Assembly (NCBI RefSeq): GCF_021283545.2
Contig: NZ_CP128540.1
Span: 4,003,501-4,067,500, forward strand
DNA: 64,000 nucleotides
DNA from: Pseudomonas alloputida
Lineage (GTDB): Bacteria > Pseudomonadota > Gammaproteobacteria > Pseudomonadales > Pseudomonadaceae
Direction of reading: 5' to 3'
Both the position numbers and the translations under genes were made by a program. Shown here in pieces: positions 44,466 through 53,629 of this stretch. Each line of letters begins with the position of its first letter. The first letter of the stretch is position 1. The notes under the pieces are model-generated. The model saw only the letters and a program-made list of their open reading frames with translations. It did not search any database and was not told where the DNA came from.

Positions 44466-45530
44466 ATGACAGCTCTGCAATCATTCCTCACAACACCTGT
44501 CCTCGGTACCAGCGCCTGGTTGTGGCTGGTGTTCATGGCCATCGTCATCGGTTTGCTGGTGCTCGACCTGGGCGTGCTGCACCGCCACGACCGGGAAATT
44601 GAAATGCGCGAGAGCCTGCTGCTGTATTCAGGCTATTTCAGTGTCGGTGTACTGTTCGGCGCGGGGGTCTGGTACCAGTTGGGCGCGCAGTCGGCACTGG
44701 AGTTCTACACCGGTTTTTTGGTCGAGCAATCGCTGTCCATGGACAACGTGTTCGTCATGGCGATGATCTTCAGCTACTTCGCCATCCCCCGCCGCTACCA
44801 GCACCGCGTTCTGTTCTGGGGCATCCTGGGCGTGGTGTTCCTGCGGGCCATCATGATCGGCGTGGGCGCGGCGCTGGTACAGAACTTTGCCTGGGTGCTT
44901 TACATCTTCGGTGCCTTCCTGCTGTTTACCGGGGTGAAAATGGCGCTGTCGAAGGAAGACAGTCGCCCAGACCTGGCCAACAACCCGATCCTCAAGTTCG
45001 TGCGGCGGCACATGCGGGTTACCGACCAGATCCATGGCTCGCACTTCTTCGTACGCCATACCCCGGCCGGGCACAGCAAGGCGCTGCGTTATGCCACCCC
45101 GCTGTTTCTGGCACTGGTACTGATCGAACTGGCCGACCTGGTGTTTGCCGTCGACAGCGTGCCGGCGATCTTCGCCATCACCCAGGACCCGTTCATCGTC
45201 TACACCTCCAACATCTTCGCCATCCTCGGCTTACGCTCGCTGTATTTCGCGCTGGCGGCGCTGATGCACAGGTTCGTCTACCTCAAGTACGCCCTGGCGC
45301 TGGTGTTGATCTTCATTGGCTGCAAGATTTTCTACCACGGCATGGTGGGCAAGGTGCCGGCGCTGCTGTCGTTGGGCGTGACATTCGGGTTGTTGCTGGG
45401 TGGGGTGGTGATTTCGTTGATCAAGACGCGGGGGCAGACGTTGAATAAAGACGACAAGACGATAGAAAAAGCAGCTAACGATAAGAAAACAACGGGACAA
45501 AAGAAGAATGACCCACAGTTGCGGGTCTGA
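44466..45530 (+). CDS. TerC/Alx-family membrane protein
   Basis: AAGGAGGGG precedes the ATG at 44466; the frame is open far upstream into the IS but that is not used. The 354-aa protein has about nine membrane segments. The TerC acid motifs are LVEQSLSMDNVFVMAMIFSY and ELADLVFAVDSVPAIFAITQ. It resembles Alx (Mn2+ exporter). The charged C-terminal tail (NKDDKTIEKAANDKKTTGQK) is variable. The IS lies 160 bp upstream and may affect its expression. Confidence 0.92.
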   Translation: MTALQSFLTTPVLGTSAWLWLVFMAIVIGLLVLDLGVLHRHDREIEMRESLLLYSGYFSVGVLFGAGVWYQLGAQSALEFYTGFLVEQSLSMDNVFVMAMIFSYFAIPRRYQHRVLFWGILGVVFLRAIMIGVGAALVQNFAWVLYIFGAFLLFTGVKMALSKEDSRPDLANNPILKFVRRHMRVTDQIHGSHFFVRHTPAGHSKALRYATPLFLALVLIELADLVFAVDSVPAIFAITQDPFIVYTSNIFAILGLRSLYFALAALMHRFVYLKYALALVLIFIGCKIFYHGMVGKVPALLSLGVTFGLLLGGVVISLIKTRGQTLNKDDKTIEKAANDKKTTGQKKNDPQLRV

Positions 45531-45537
45531 GTTGCAA

Positions 45538-45927
45538 TCATTGCTTGATGATGAAGTAACCAACCGCTCCCCAAAGTGAGGCAATCAAGATCAGCCAAAG
45601 GGCTGCTCCCATATCTCGCCTCAACTTTGGGGGGAAATTGTCAAGCTCCGCTTCGTTCAACCAACCGAGGCGTAAATGTAACCTTGGGAATGTGACCAAA
45701 GCGCTTACTGTACTCATCAGTAGGCATCGATGCCTTAGGTTTCGTCCGCCCCATACGGGTTTCATCTGCTCAAGATAGGGGTTGCTCGTGATCGCTGAAA
45801 GGGCGACATCAAAATCACTCGACAAAGCAATTTTCACATTGATAGCGATCCCCGCAAGGCCCAGGATGAAAGGCGCAATCAGGAATACTATTTGCAATAA
45901 TGGGGACCAATTGTCAAAGTCAATCAT
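45538..45927 (-). CDS. Small membrane protein beside PAAR gene (129 aa)
   Basis: The 129-aa product has two hydrophobic segments: ILQIVFLIAPFILGLAGIAI-like near residue 10-30 and LWLILIASLWGAVGYFII near the C-terminus. Its ATG overlaps the PAAR stop (ATGA at 45924-45927), so the two are coupled. The codons and GC are lower than those of neighbours. It may be a membrane immunity or partner protein of a PAAR-linked system; this is inference. Confidence 0.65.
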   Translation of the reverse strand: MIDFDNWSPLLQIVFLIAPFILGLAGIAINVKIALSSDFDVALSAITSNPYLEQMKPVWGGRNLRHRCLLMSTVSALVTFPRLHLRLGWLNEAELDNFPPKLRRDMGAALWLILIASLWGAVGYFIIKQ

Positions 45928-46178
45928 CCAAGTTGTAGCAGCACCTGGGGAAACGACATGCGTTGTGAAACTACGTAGAAACCAGGCTCCAGCGTACCAG
46001 GCAGCACTCCTATTATCGGTTGGGAGAAGCGCTCGGGGTTGAAGGTGGTGTGGTCGCCTTCACGGAGCACCATTCGGCCTTCGTCTAGATAGCCGGCCCC
46101 CGTCGCAATACAGACAGCACCCGTTGTGGTGACATCGCCGTCTACCGCCTGACCTTTCCCCTCTAGATTGACGCGCAT
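45924..46178 (-). CDS. PAAR-domain protein
   Basis: The ATG at 46178 gives 84 aa: MRVNLEGKGQAVDGDVTTTG, then VCIATGAGYLDEGRMVLREG and DHTTFNPERF. It shows the paired GxGQAxxGDxTTTG strands of PAAR proteins, which form the sharp tip of type VI secretion spikes and carry toxins. No toxin domain is fused. The next gene, a small membrane protein, overlaps by 4 bp. Confidence 0.6.
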   Translation of the reverse strand: MRVNLEGKGQAVDGDVTTTGAVCIATGAGYLDEGRMVLREGDHTTFNPERFSQPIIGVLPGTLEPGFYVVSQRMSFPQVLLQLG

Positions 46179-46341
46179 ATATGAACTCCCTGTACTTGAT
46201 TCAGGTTGGAAACCTATCACCAGCAAGGGAGATTCAAGTGGCCTCAGCCAAAATTCAGATACGTCCTACAAGTTGCAGGATTTTGCGCAATCACTGCAGG
46301 CGCGGGTTTGATCGCGAATGGGCCGGCGCAGGCTGACGCGT

Positions 46342-47571
46342 TCACCGCCCGCTACGCAACATCTCCACCGGCACATACTTGCCAATCTCGTATTTGCCAA
46401 TCGCCGCCCGGTGCACTTCATCCGGCCCGTCAGCCAGGCGCAGGGTGCGCTGCATGGCATACATGTAGGCCAGCGGGAAATCGCCGCTTACCCCTGCCCC
46501 ACCATGTATCTGGATAGCCCGGTCGATCACGTTCAAGGCCACGTTCGGCGCCACCACCTTGATCTGGGCGATCTCGCTACGGGCCACCTTGTTGCCGACG
46601 GTGTCCATCATGTAGGCCGCTTTGAGCGTCAGCAGCCGGGCCATGTCGATTTCCATGCGCGAGTCGGCGATCTTGTCGACGTTGCCGCCCAAGCGGGCCA
46701 GTGGCCGACCAAAAGCAGTACGCTCCACCGAACGCTTGCACATCAACTCGAGTGCGCGCTCGGCCATGCCGATCGAGCGCATGCAGTGGTGGATACGGCC
46801 TGGGCCCAGGCGGCCCTGGGCAATTTCGAAGCCGCGTCCTTCACCAAGGATCACATTTTCGTATGGCACCCGCACATTCTCGAAAAGGACTTCGGCATGA
46901 CCATGGGGCGCATCGTCATAACCGAACACCGGCAGCGGGCGGACGATCTTCACGCCCGGCGTGTCGGTCGGCACCAGCACCATGGAATGCTGCTGGTGGC
47001 GTGGCCCTTCAGGGTCAGACAGGCCCATGAAGATCATGACCTTGCAGCGCGGGTCGCAGGCGCCGGACGTCCACCACTTGCGGCCGTTGATCACCCACTG
47101 GTCACCGTCCCGTATGGCGGTAGCAGCCATGTTGGTGGCGTCCGAGGAGGCCACGTCCGGTTCGGTCATGGCAAACGCTGAGCGGATCTCGCCGCGCAGC
47201 AGTGGCTCCAGCCACTGGCGTTTCTGCGCCTCGCTGCCATAGCGCACCAGCACTTCCATGTTGCCAGTGTCCGGCGCCGAGCAGTTGAACGGCTCCGGCC
47301 CGAGCAACGAGCGGCCCATGATCTCTGCCAGCGGTGCGTACTCCAGGTTGCTCAGGCCAGCGCCGTATTCCGACTCGGGCAAGAACAGGTTCCACAACCC
47401 TTCGGCGCGGGCCTTGGCTTTAAGCTCCTCCATGATTGCAGTGGGCTGCCAGCGGTCACCCTCGGCGACCTGGCGCTCGAACACGGCTTCGGCGGGGTAG
47501 ACATGAGCGTCCATGAACGCAGTGACACGCTCGCGCAGTGCCTGGACCTTGGGCGAATAGGCGAAATCCAT
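46342..47571 (-). CDS. Acyl-CoA dehydrogenase
   Basis: The ATG at 47571 ([17 protein letters not shown]) has AAGG upstream and gives 409 aa; GTG at 47586 is alternative. Family signatures: [40 protein letters not shown], and the C-terminal [20 protein letters not shown]. It oxidises an acyl-CoA to enoyl-CoA with FAD. Substrate unknown. A LysR gene is divergent and probably regulates it. Confidence 0.93.
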   Translation of the reverse strand: MDFAYSPKVQALRERVTAFMDAHVYPAEAVFERQVAEGDRWQPTAIMEELKAKARAEGLWNLFLPESEYGAGLSNLEYAPLAEIMGRSLLGPEPFNCSAPDTGNMEVLVRYGSEAQKRQWLEPLLRGEIRSAFAMTEPDVASSDATNMAATAIRDGDQWVINGRKWWTSGACDPRCKVMIFMGLSDPEGPRHQQHSMVLVPTDTPGVKIVRPLPVFGYDDAPHGHAEVLFENVRVPYENVILGEGRGFEIAQGRLGPGRIHHCMRSIGMAERALELMCKRSVERTAFGRPLARLGGNVDKIADSRMEIDMARLLTLKAAYMMDTVGNKVARSEIAQIKVVAPNVALNVIDRAIQIHGGAGVSGDFPLAYMYAMQRTLRLADGPDEVHRAAIGKYEIGKYVPVEMLRSGR

Positions 47572-47711
47572 CTGGGCTACCTTCACAGTTCGGAGTACGT
47601 GGGCCAGAGCCTAGAGCAGCATTGCTCCATCCACCTAGTCTATTTTCCGCGTGTATAAACATTCATAACCGATATATGATCGACCGATAATTCCAACAAA
47701 GAGCGGCGCCC

Positions 47712-48638
47712 ATGAACCTTAGCAAGGTCGACCTCAACCTGTTCATCGTGTTCGATGCGATCTACACCGAAGCCAACCTGACCCGCGCCGGGCAGATCGT
47801 CGGCATTACCCAGCCGGCAGTGTCCAATGCCCTGTCGCGCCTGCGCGAAACCTTCAATGACCCGCTGTTCGTGCGTACCGCGCAAGGCATGGTGCCCACA
47901 CCCATGGCGCAGAACATCATCGGCCCTGTGCGCAACGCGCTGGCGCTGTTGCGGACATCGGTGCAGGAAAGCCGCACGTTCAACCCGCAGCAGGCCAACA
48001 AGACCTTCCGCATCAGCATGACCGACCTGACCGAGGCGGTCATCTTGCCGCCGCTGTTCCAGCGCCTGCGCCGCCTGGCGCCGGCAGTCATGATCGAAAG
48101 CTTCCTGTGCAAGCGCCGCGAGACCACCAAGGAACTCGCGGCCGGCCGCCTGGACTTTGCCATCGACGCGCCACTGAACACCGACCCGCAGGTGCGCCAC
48201 ATCAAACTCATGCAGGACCGCTATGTCTGCGCCCTGCGCCAGGGTCACCCGCTGGCCGACAGCAAGCTGACCCTCGACAGCTACCTGGGCATGACCCACA
48301 TCCATATCTCCAGCCGCCGCAACGGCCTGGGTTACGTCGACCTGGCGCTGGGCAAGATGGGTGTTCAACGCAAGGTCGCCCTGCGTTCGCAACACTACCT
48401 GATGGCGTCACAGGTGTTGCAGCAGACCGACATGGCGATGACGGTTCCCGAGCGCTTCGCCCGTCGCCATCAGCTGCGTTATCAGGCGCTGCCGGTGGAG
48501 GTCCCTGCACTGGAAACGCACCTGTACTGGCATGAAAGCACCGACCAGGACCCGGCCAACCGCTGGATGCGCGAACAGATCACCGAATTGTGCGAGCGCG
48601 TGGTGGCAGAGGAAGAAAAGGCTCTGGAGCACGCCTGA
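47712..48638 (+). CDS. LysR-family regulator divergent from acyl-CoA dehydrogenase
   Basis: The 308-aa protein begins MNLSKVDLNLFIVFDAIYTE with a clear winged helix-turn-helix (ANLTRAGQIVGITQPAVSNA). The effector-binding domain follows (FRISMTDLTEAVILPPLFQR; ELAAGRLDFAIDAPLN). The divergent arrangement (140 bp gap) suggests it controls the acyl-CoA dehydrogenase gene. The effector is unknown. Confidence 0.92.
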   Translation: MNLSKVDLNLFIVFDAIYTEANLTRAGQIVGITQPAVSNALSRLRETFNDPLFVRTAQGMVPTPMAQNIIGPVRNALALLRTSVQESRTFNPQQANKTFRISMTDLTEAVILPPLFQRLRRLAPAVMIESFLCKRRETTKELAAGRLDFAIDAPLNTDPQVRHIKLMQDRYVCALRQGHPLADSKLTLDSYLGMTHIHISSRRNGLGYVDLALGKMGVQRKVALRSQHYLMASQVLQQTDMAMTVPERFARRHQLRYQALPVEVPALETHLYWHESTDQDPANRWMREQITELCERVVAEEEKALEHA

Positions 48639-48831
48639 AGGTGCCGGTGAGGTGCCATTAATAGCCCCTCACCAGACAAAGTAGAAAATTCCATGAAAGT
48701 TCTTCGATAGAGAATTTTTTTCTAAAATAATCGCGAATCGACCTGAGGGAAACGAAAAAATACCGCTGTTGGCAGGTACGCTTACGTCAATGATCGCCGA
48801 TTTCACGGCCACTGACACGGACCTGCCCTCA

Positions 48832-49986
48832 ATGCCTAGCGCCCCACTCTACTTCGATTACGCCGCCACTACCCCCGTCGACGACCGGGTTATCGAAACC
48901 ATGCTCGCCTGCCTGGGTAACCAGGCCAACTTCGGCAACCCGGCGTCCAGCGGCCACGCCTTCGGCCAGGCTGCACGTCACGCCGTGGAGCAGGCGCGCC
49001 AGCAAGTCGCCGAGTGCGTCGGCGCGCACGCCGAGCAGCTGGTATGGACCTCGGGCGCGACCGAGTCCAACAACCTGGCGCTCAAGGGTATTGCCCAAGG
49101 CATCGGCCAGCCCGGACACCTGATCACCAGCCAGCTGGAACACAAGGCCGTGCTCGACACCGTGGCCGAGCTGGAACGTCAGGGCTGGGCCGTCACCCGC
49201 CTGGCAGCGGATGCCGATGGCCTGATCCAGCCTGCAAGTGTGCAGGCAGCGTTGCGCGCTGACACCCGCCTGGTATCGCTGATGGCGGTCAACAACGAAC
49301 TGGGCACGGTCACCGATTTTGCCGCGATCGGCGAGCAGGTGCGTGCCCACGGTGCCCTGCTGCACGTGGATGCCGCGCAGGCCGTGGGTAAGCTGGCTAT
49401 CGACCTGCGTACGATGGCCGTGGACCTGATGTCTTTTTCGGCGCACAAGGTCTACGGGCCGAAAGGCATCGGCGCGCTGTATGTCGGGCCGCGCGCTCGC
49501 GTGCTGATGCGTGCGCAGATGCACGGCGGCGGCCATGAGCAGGGCCTGCGTTCCGGCACCCTGGCGACCCATCAGATAGCGGGCATGGGCAGTGCCTTTG
49601 CCTTGGCCGGCCAACCTGGCGACAGCGAGCACCAGCGCCTTGAGCAACTGGCAAGACGCCTGCGCACAGGCCTGCTGGCCATGCCTGGCGTTACCCTGAA
49701 CGGCTGCGCCAAGCAACGCATTCCCCATACCTTGAACCTGTGCATCGACAGCAAGGGCTTCAACAGCACGGCGCTGGCCGGCGAGCTGGCCTTGTCGACC
49801 ACCTCGGCCTGCAACTCGGCGAGCAACGCTGCCTCGCATGTGCTGCTGGCACTGGGGCTGGATGAGCGTCAGGCTCGCAACAGTGTGCGTTTGAGCATCG
49901 GCCGTTTCAGCACCGAGGCGGACGTGGACAAGGCACTCGACGTGTTTGGCCGGGTGCTGGCGGCAGCATCGGCAGCACTGTGGTGA
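48832..49986 (+). CDS. Stand-alone cysteine desulfurase (IscS/NifS-like)
   Basis: The start is uncertain: TTG 48769, ATG 48790 or ATG 48832; I use 48832 (MPSAPLYFDYAATTPVDDRV). The 384-aa PLP enzyme has HVDAAQAVGKLAIDLRTMAV, SFSAHKVYGPKGIGALYVG with the PLP Lys, and a Cys loop TTSACNSASNAASHVLLALG. It frees sulfur from Cys as persulfide. No iscU or other Fe-S genes are adjacent, so it is an accessory copy. Confidence 0.88.
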   Translation: MPSAPLYFDYAATTPVDDRVIETMLACLGNQANFGNPASSGHAFGQAARHAVEQARQQVAECVGAHAEQLVWTSGATESNNLALKGIAQGIGQPGHLITSQLEHKAVLDTVAELERQGWAVTRLAADADGLIQPASVQAALRADTRLVSLMAVNNELGTVTDFAAIGEQVRAHGALLHVDAAQAVGKLAIDLRTMAVDLMSFSAHKVYGPKGIGALYVGPRARVLMRAQMHGGGHEQGLRSGTLATHQIAGMGSAFALAGQPGDSEHQRLEQLARRLRTGLLAMPGVTLNGCAKQRIPHTLNLCIDSKGFNSTALAGELALSTTSACNSASNAASHVLLALGLDERQARNSVRLSIGRFSTEADVDKALDVFGRVLAAASAALW

Positions 49987-49993
49987 CCACGCC

Positions 49994-50431
49994 CTAGAAC
50001 AGGCGGCTGTCCGGCGTGAAATCCTCAACCTGGATTTTCGCGCTCTGCGCCTGCGGGTGCCGTGGGTTGAACAGGTAATTGGTGGTGCTGGGCATGATCG
50101 CGCTTGGCACCGGCAGCAGCAATGCCGAACAGTCATCCAGAAAGCGATTGCCCAGCGTTCGGGTCAACTCAGGCTGAGCAGACCAGCCGGGCTGCAAAGC
50201 GGGCAACTGCGCCTGGGAAACCGTGTCGGGCAGTTCGATGCGAAGCAAGCGCATGGTGGTAGGGAAATCCTCGGGGTCGATCTCCAGGTGCACCAACACT
50301 TCCAGCATCGCCCCAGGAGGGCTGGTGGCGGCATACACCACCGGCCGACCCGCCTGGTGCCAGCGGCCACTTACACGCAAGCCCCCCGTACCGCTCAAGT
50401 CTGCATAGGCGCTGATTCGCCACAAAATCAC
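49994..50431 (-). CDS. res: RES-domain toxin (NAD-degrading)
   Basis: The 145-aa protein has RES-family features: RISAYADLSGTGGLRVSGRW, then GRPVVYAATSPPGAMLEVLV and STTNYLFNPRHPQAQSAKIQ. The family degrades NAD+ and blocks growth; the P. putida KT2440 pair is, from recall, structurally known. It overlaps its antitoxin gene by 4 bp (ATGA at 50428-50431) and is translated after it. Confidence 0.93.
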   Translation of the reverse strand: MILWRISAYADLSGTGGLRVSGRWHQAGRPVVYAATSPPGAMLEVLVHLEIDPEDFPTTMRLLRIELPDTVSQAQLPALQPGWSAQPELTRTLGNRFLDDCSALLLPVPSAIMPSTTNYLFNPRHPQAQSAKIQVEDFTPDSRLF

Positions 50432-50877
50432 AGGCCATAGCCCTCGGCAATCTGCAGCAGCATTTCTTCGACCTGCGTGGTGCCTTGCTGGGTGGTGAGC
50501 ATCTGCATCGGCGTCAGCCCCGAGAAGCGTTCCTTGGGCTTGGAAAGCCAGCGTTTGGCCTTGCCCGCTTCACCGAACACGGCCTCGGCCATGGCGGTGA
50601 TGTGGGCCGAGCGGAACAGCCGATCGCTCTCATCCACGGTCAGCGGTTGGTCACGCTCGATACGGGATTTGAGGGTGCGCAGCGGGATGATCTGGTCGCG
50701 CTCCACCGGCGTGAGCACACCGCGTTCGGTCAGCTTTACCAACCAGGTGGCGGCAAAACCATCGGTGATGCGGGTGTGGATTTCGAAATCGCTGGCAAGC
50801 TCGGGAATGTCCAGCAGCGCCTGCAGGCGCGCCCGGTACTCGTGGTAACCGTTGTCACGAAGCACTTCGGCAAGCAT
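50428..50877 (-). CDS. xre: Xre-type antitoxin of the RES toxin (DUF2384)
   Basis: AAGGAG 7 bp upstream favours the ATG at 50877 (MLAEVLRDNGYHEYRARLQA), giving 149 aa; a longer frame reaches 51003. A helical N-terminal DNA-binding part (FAATWLVKLTERGVLTPVER) and a C-terminal DUF2384 toxin-binding part (WLSKPKERFSGLTPMQMLTT). It neutralises RES and represses the operon. It is the first gene of the pair. Confidence 0.92.
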   Translation of the reverse strand: MLAEVLRDNGYHEYRARLQALLDIPELASDFEIHTRITDGFAATWLVKLTERGVLTPVERDQIIPLRTLKSRIERDQPLTVDESDRLFRSAHITAMAEAVFGEAGKAKRWLSKPKERFSGLTPMQMLTTQQGTTQVEEMLLQIAEGYGL

Positions 50878-50891
50878 GGCATGCTCCTTTT

Positions 50892-50924
50892 CGGCATTTG
50901 CCGACAAGTATGCGGTATATGCCG
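50892..50924. promoter_or_regulatory. Possible Xre operator
   Basis: Two imperfect palindromes lie just upstream of the antitoxin start: CGGCATTTGCCG (50892-50903) and TGCGGTATATGCCG (50911-50924). They share the CGGCA/TGCCG arms. Xre antitoxins bind such repeats to repress their own operon. Confidence 0.5.
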
Positions 50925-51019
50925 GGTCATTGCCAGTTTGCCGGGTCGGGCGGTCGAAGCCAGGGCTTTGCCAGGTTGACCGCCAGCATTGCCAGGGCCG
51001 CAAAGCGGCCCCAAAAACT

Positions 51020-51673
51020 TCAGAGGAAGGTGAACACTTGCGATGCCGGCAACCGCGACTTGTTCAGCCCGGCGTTGAAATCCGCCTCGCTGCGGTAACC
51101 CAGGCTCAGGATCACCACACTGGTGAACCCACGCTCACGCAAACCCAGTTCGGCATCGAGGACCTTGCTGTCGAAGCCCTCGATCGGCGTGGCATCCAGC
51201 CCATGCGCCGCCGCACCCAGCAAGGCAGTACCCAACGCCAGGTAGGTCTGCTTTTCCATCCAGTGCTGCACATCCTTCTGGTCGAAGCGGTGCAGGTTGA
51301 CGTAGTGACGGCGGCTCTGGTTTTGCCCGGCGCGCGCTTGCTCATCACGAAAACGGCCATCGGCGGCCTCTTGATCGAGCACGGCGTTCAGGTGTTCTTC
51401 AGTCATCTCGGTACGGGTGCAGAACACAATCACGTGCGAGGCATCGAGAAGCTTCTGCGTGTTGTAGGCGTAACCCTCAGCAGTGCTCTTGGCCAGGAGG
51501 GCCTTGCCTTCGGCCGTGTCGGCGACGATGAAATGCCAGGGCTGGGAATTGACCGACGACGGGCTGTGGCGCAGTTGTTCGAGCAGGGCGTCGACAGTGG
51601 CCTGGGGAATGCGGCGTGAGGCATCGTAAGCTTTGGTGGTGTAACGGCGCTTGGCCAGCGATACGGTATCCAT
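51020..51673 (-). CDS. nfsB: Oxygen-insensitive NAD(P)H nitroreductase
   Basis: The 217-aa flavoprotein begins MDTVSLAKRRYTTKAYDASR and contains LRHSPSSVNSQPWHFIVADT, VIFCTRTEMTEEHLNAVLDQ and AAHGLDATPIEGFDSKVLDA, matching NfsB. It reduces nitro groups and quinones with FMN. It is transcribed from near the divergent LysR gene, which may regulate it. Confidence 0.95.
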   Translation of the reverse strand: MDTVSLAKRRYTTKAYDASRRIPQATVDALLEQLRHSPSSVNSQPWHFIVADTAEGKALLAKSTAEGYAYNTQKLLDASHVIVFCTRTEMTEEHLNAVLDQEAADGRFRDEQARAGQNQSRRHYVNLHRFDQKDVQHWMEKQTYLALGTALLGAAAHGLDATPIEGFDSKVLDAELGLRERGFTSVVILSLGYRSEADFNAGLNKSRLPASQVFTFL

Positions 51674-51776
51674 GCGACAACTCCGGAGTGAACAGTGGAT
51701 GTGCCGGGCATCTTATCTTTCCAGCAAAAAAGAAAAAGCGGCACAATGTAACAACACTTTCATCCCTGGAATGAAA

Positions 51777-52700
51777 ATGCTGCGCATCACCGACCTCGAA
51801 CTGTTTGCCCGCAGCAGCGTGCTGGGGAGCTTCACTGCCGCCGCCCATGAAGCAGGCCTGCTGCCGGGCCAGGTGGCGGCCGCAATCAAACGCCTGGAAC
51901 GCGACCTGGATGTACGCCTGTTCGCCCGCACCACCCGCAGCCTGCGCCTGACCGCCGAGGGCGAGCGCTACCTGCCAACCGCGCTGAATGTGCTGGAAAG
52001 CCTGCGCCAGGGCCATGAAGATCTGCATGGCAACCCCAATAGCCTGCGCGGCACCCTGCAGGTATCGGCCCCTTCCGACATGGGCCGCAACATGCTGCTG
52101 CCCTGGCTCAGCGCCTTCCGCCGCGACCACCCGGCATTGCAACTGCGCTTCTTCCTGTCCGACCAGATGGCCGACCTCAACCGCGACCCTGTGGATGTGG
52201 CCATCCGCTATGGCCTCAACCAGGATGCCAACTACATCGCCCTGCCACTGGCCGAATGGAACCGCCGCGTGCTGGTGGCCTCGCCCGACTACCTGGCCCG
52301 CCACGGCCGCCCGCTTACCCCCGACGCGCTGCAGCAGCATGCCTGTCTGCTGTACATGCAGCACAGCCGGGTGTACGACAAGTGGCAGTTGGGTAACCGC
52401 ACCGTGCAGGTGCGTGGGCCGCTGGTCAGTGACGATGCCGACGTCATCCGCCGCCTGGCCATCCAGGGGGAAGGTATCGTCTACAAGTCGTGGCTGGATG
52501 TCAGCGCCAACATCGCGGCCGGTGAACTGGAAATCGTCCTGCCCGAATTGATCGGCGAGCCTACCCCGCTGGCCTTGGTCTGCCCTCATCGCAAGCAGCT
52601 CACGCCTGCCGTGACGCAATTGCACCTGTGGCTACGCGAACGCTTCGAGGCCCTGCGCGCCCGGGCCCTGACCAACGGCTGCACAATCGTTCCAGACTGA
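51777..52700 (+). CDS. LysR-family regulator divergent from nfsB
   Basis: ATGs at 51771 and 51777 are both possible; I use 51777 (MLRITDLELFARSSVLGSFT), giving 307 aa. It has the LysR helix-turn-helix (AAAHEAGLLPGQVAAAIKRL) and effector domain (GTLQVSAPSDMGRNMLLPWL; DPVDVAIRYGLNQDANYIAL). The divergent nfsB gene is 103 bp away. Confidence 0.93.
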   Translation: MLRITDLELFARSSVLGSFTAAAHEAGLLPGQVAAAIKRLERDLDVRLFARTTRSLRLTAEGERYLPTALNVLESLRQGHEDLHGNPNSLRGTLQVSAPSDMGRNMLLPWLSAFRRDHPALQLRFFLSDQMADLNRDPVDVAIRYGLNQDANYIALPLAEWNRRVLVASPDYLARHGRPLTPDALQQHACLLYMQHSRVYDKWQLGNRTVQVRGPLVSDDADVIRRLAIQGEGIVYKSWLDVSANIAAGELEIVLPELIGEPTPLALVCPHRKQLTPAVTQLHLWLRERFEALRARALTNGCTIVPD

Positions 52701-52748
52701 GCCGGGGGCGTTGCGCTAAGGTAGCCATTTACCCCACGGTACTCGTCC

Positions 52749-53579
52749 ATGAGCAACTGGATCGACTTCAAACAGGACGCCGACACCGGCATCGAGTCGG
52801 TCCGTGCGCATTTTGTCGGCCATGCCTATGACCCCCACTGGCACGACAGCTTCCTGGTCGGCGTGACCGAGCAGGGCGTGCAGCAGTTCAACTGCCGCCG
52901 GGTACGCCATCGCAGCACGCCGGGGCAGGTATTCTTACTTGAGCCTGGCGACATCCACGATGGCCTGGCGCCCACCGAAGAAGGCTTCACCTATTCGACG
53001 CTGTACCTGGAGCCCGCCTGGCTCGACCAACAGCTGCGCGCGCTGTACGAGCACGCGCCGGGCGACAGCCTGCCCAGCTTTGCCGACACCCTGTGCCACG
53101 ACGAACGCCTGGCGCGGGCCACCGCCCTGGCCTTCCGGGCCGTGCATGACCAGGACTTGCGCATCGTCAGGCAAACGGCCATGGACGATCTGCTGGCCTG
53201 CCTGACCCGCCACCTGCACTGGCGCCGCCGCATCAACCCCGACCCGCGCCTGCCGCTGACCGCACAGCGCGCCCGGGACTTCCTGCATGCCAACCTGGAA
53301 CGCGACATCGGCCTGGAGGACCTTGCCCAGGCCTGCGGCATCGACCGCTTCCGCCTGACGCGTGCGTTCAAGGCGGCGTTCGGCATTGCACCCCATGCCT
53401 ACCTGATCCAGCTGCGCCTGGCCCGCGCGCGGCGCCTGCTTGCCCAAGGCCAGACACCTGCCGAAGTGGCCGTGGCGTTGGGCTTTGCCGACCAGAGCCA
53501 CCTGGGGCGCTGGTTCCGCCGCGCCTACCAGTTGACCCCGGCCGACTACCGCAGGCGCTGCTCAAACCTTCCAGACTGA
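52749..53579 (+). CDS. AraC-family regulator
   Basis: The 276-aa protein has an N-terminal cupin domain (AYDPHWHDSFLVGVTEQGVQ; LLEPGDIHDGLAPTEEGFTY) and a C-terminal AraC double helix-turn-helix (DLAQACGIDRFRLTRAFKAA; VALGFADQSHLGRWFRRAYQ). It likely senses a small molecule and controls the adjacent LysE exporter gene (51 bp downstream). Confidence 0.93.
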   Translation: MSNWIDFKQDADTGIESVRAHFVGHAYDPHWHDSFLVGVTEQGVQQFNCRRVRHRSTPGQVFLLEPGDIHDGLAPTEEGFTYSTLYLEPAWLDQQLRALYEHAPGDSLPSFADTLCHDERLARATALAFRAVHDQDLRIVRQTAMDDLLACLTRHLHWRRRINPDPRLPLTAQRARDFLHANLERDIGLEDLAQACGIDRFRLTRAFKAAFGIAPHAYLIQLRLARARRLLAQGQTPAEVAVALGFADQSHLGRWFRRAYQLTPADYRRRCSNLPD

Positions 53580-53629
53580 GTGCCGGCGGGCAGCGAGCAT
53601 GGTGCTTCGATGTTACGGAGCCCTGAACC

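Noticed and set aside
48829..50136. 435-aa minus-strand ORF opposite the cysteine desulfurase
   Set aside because: Arg- and Gln-rich shadow frame crossing the RES gene; no motifs.
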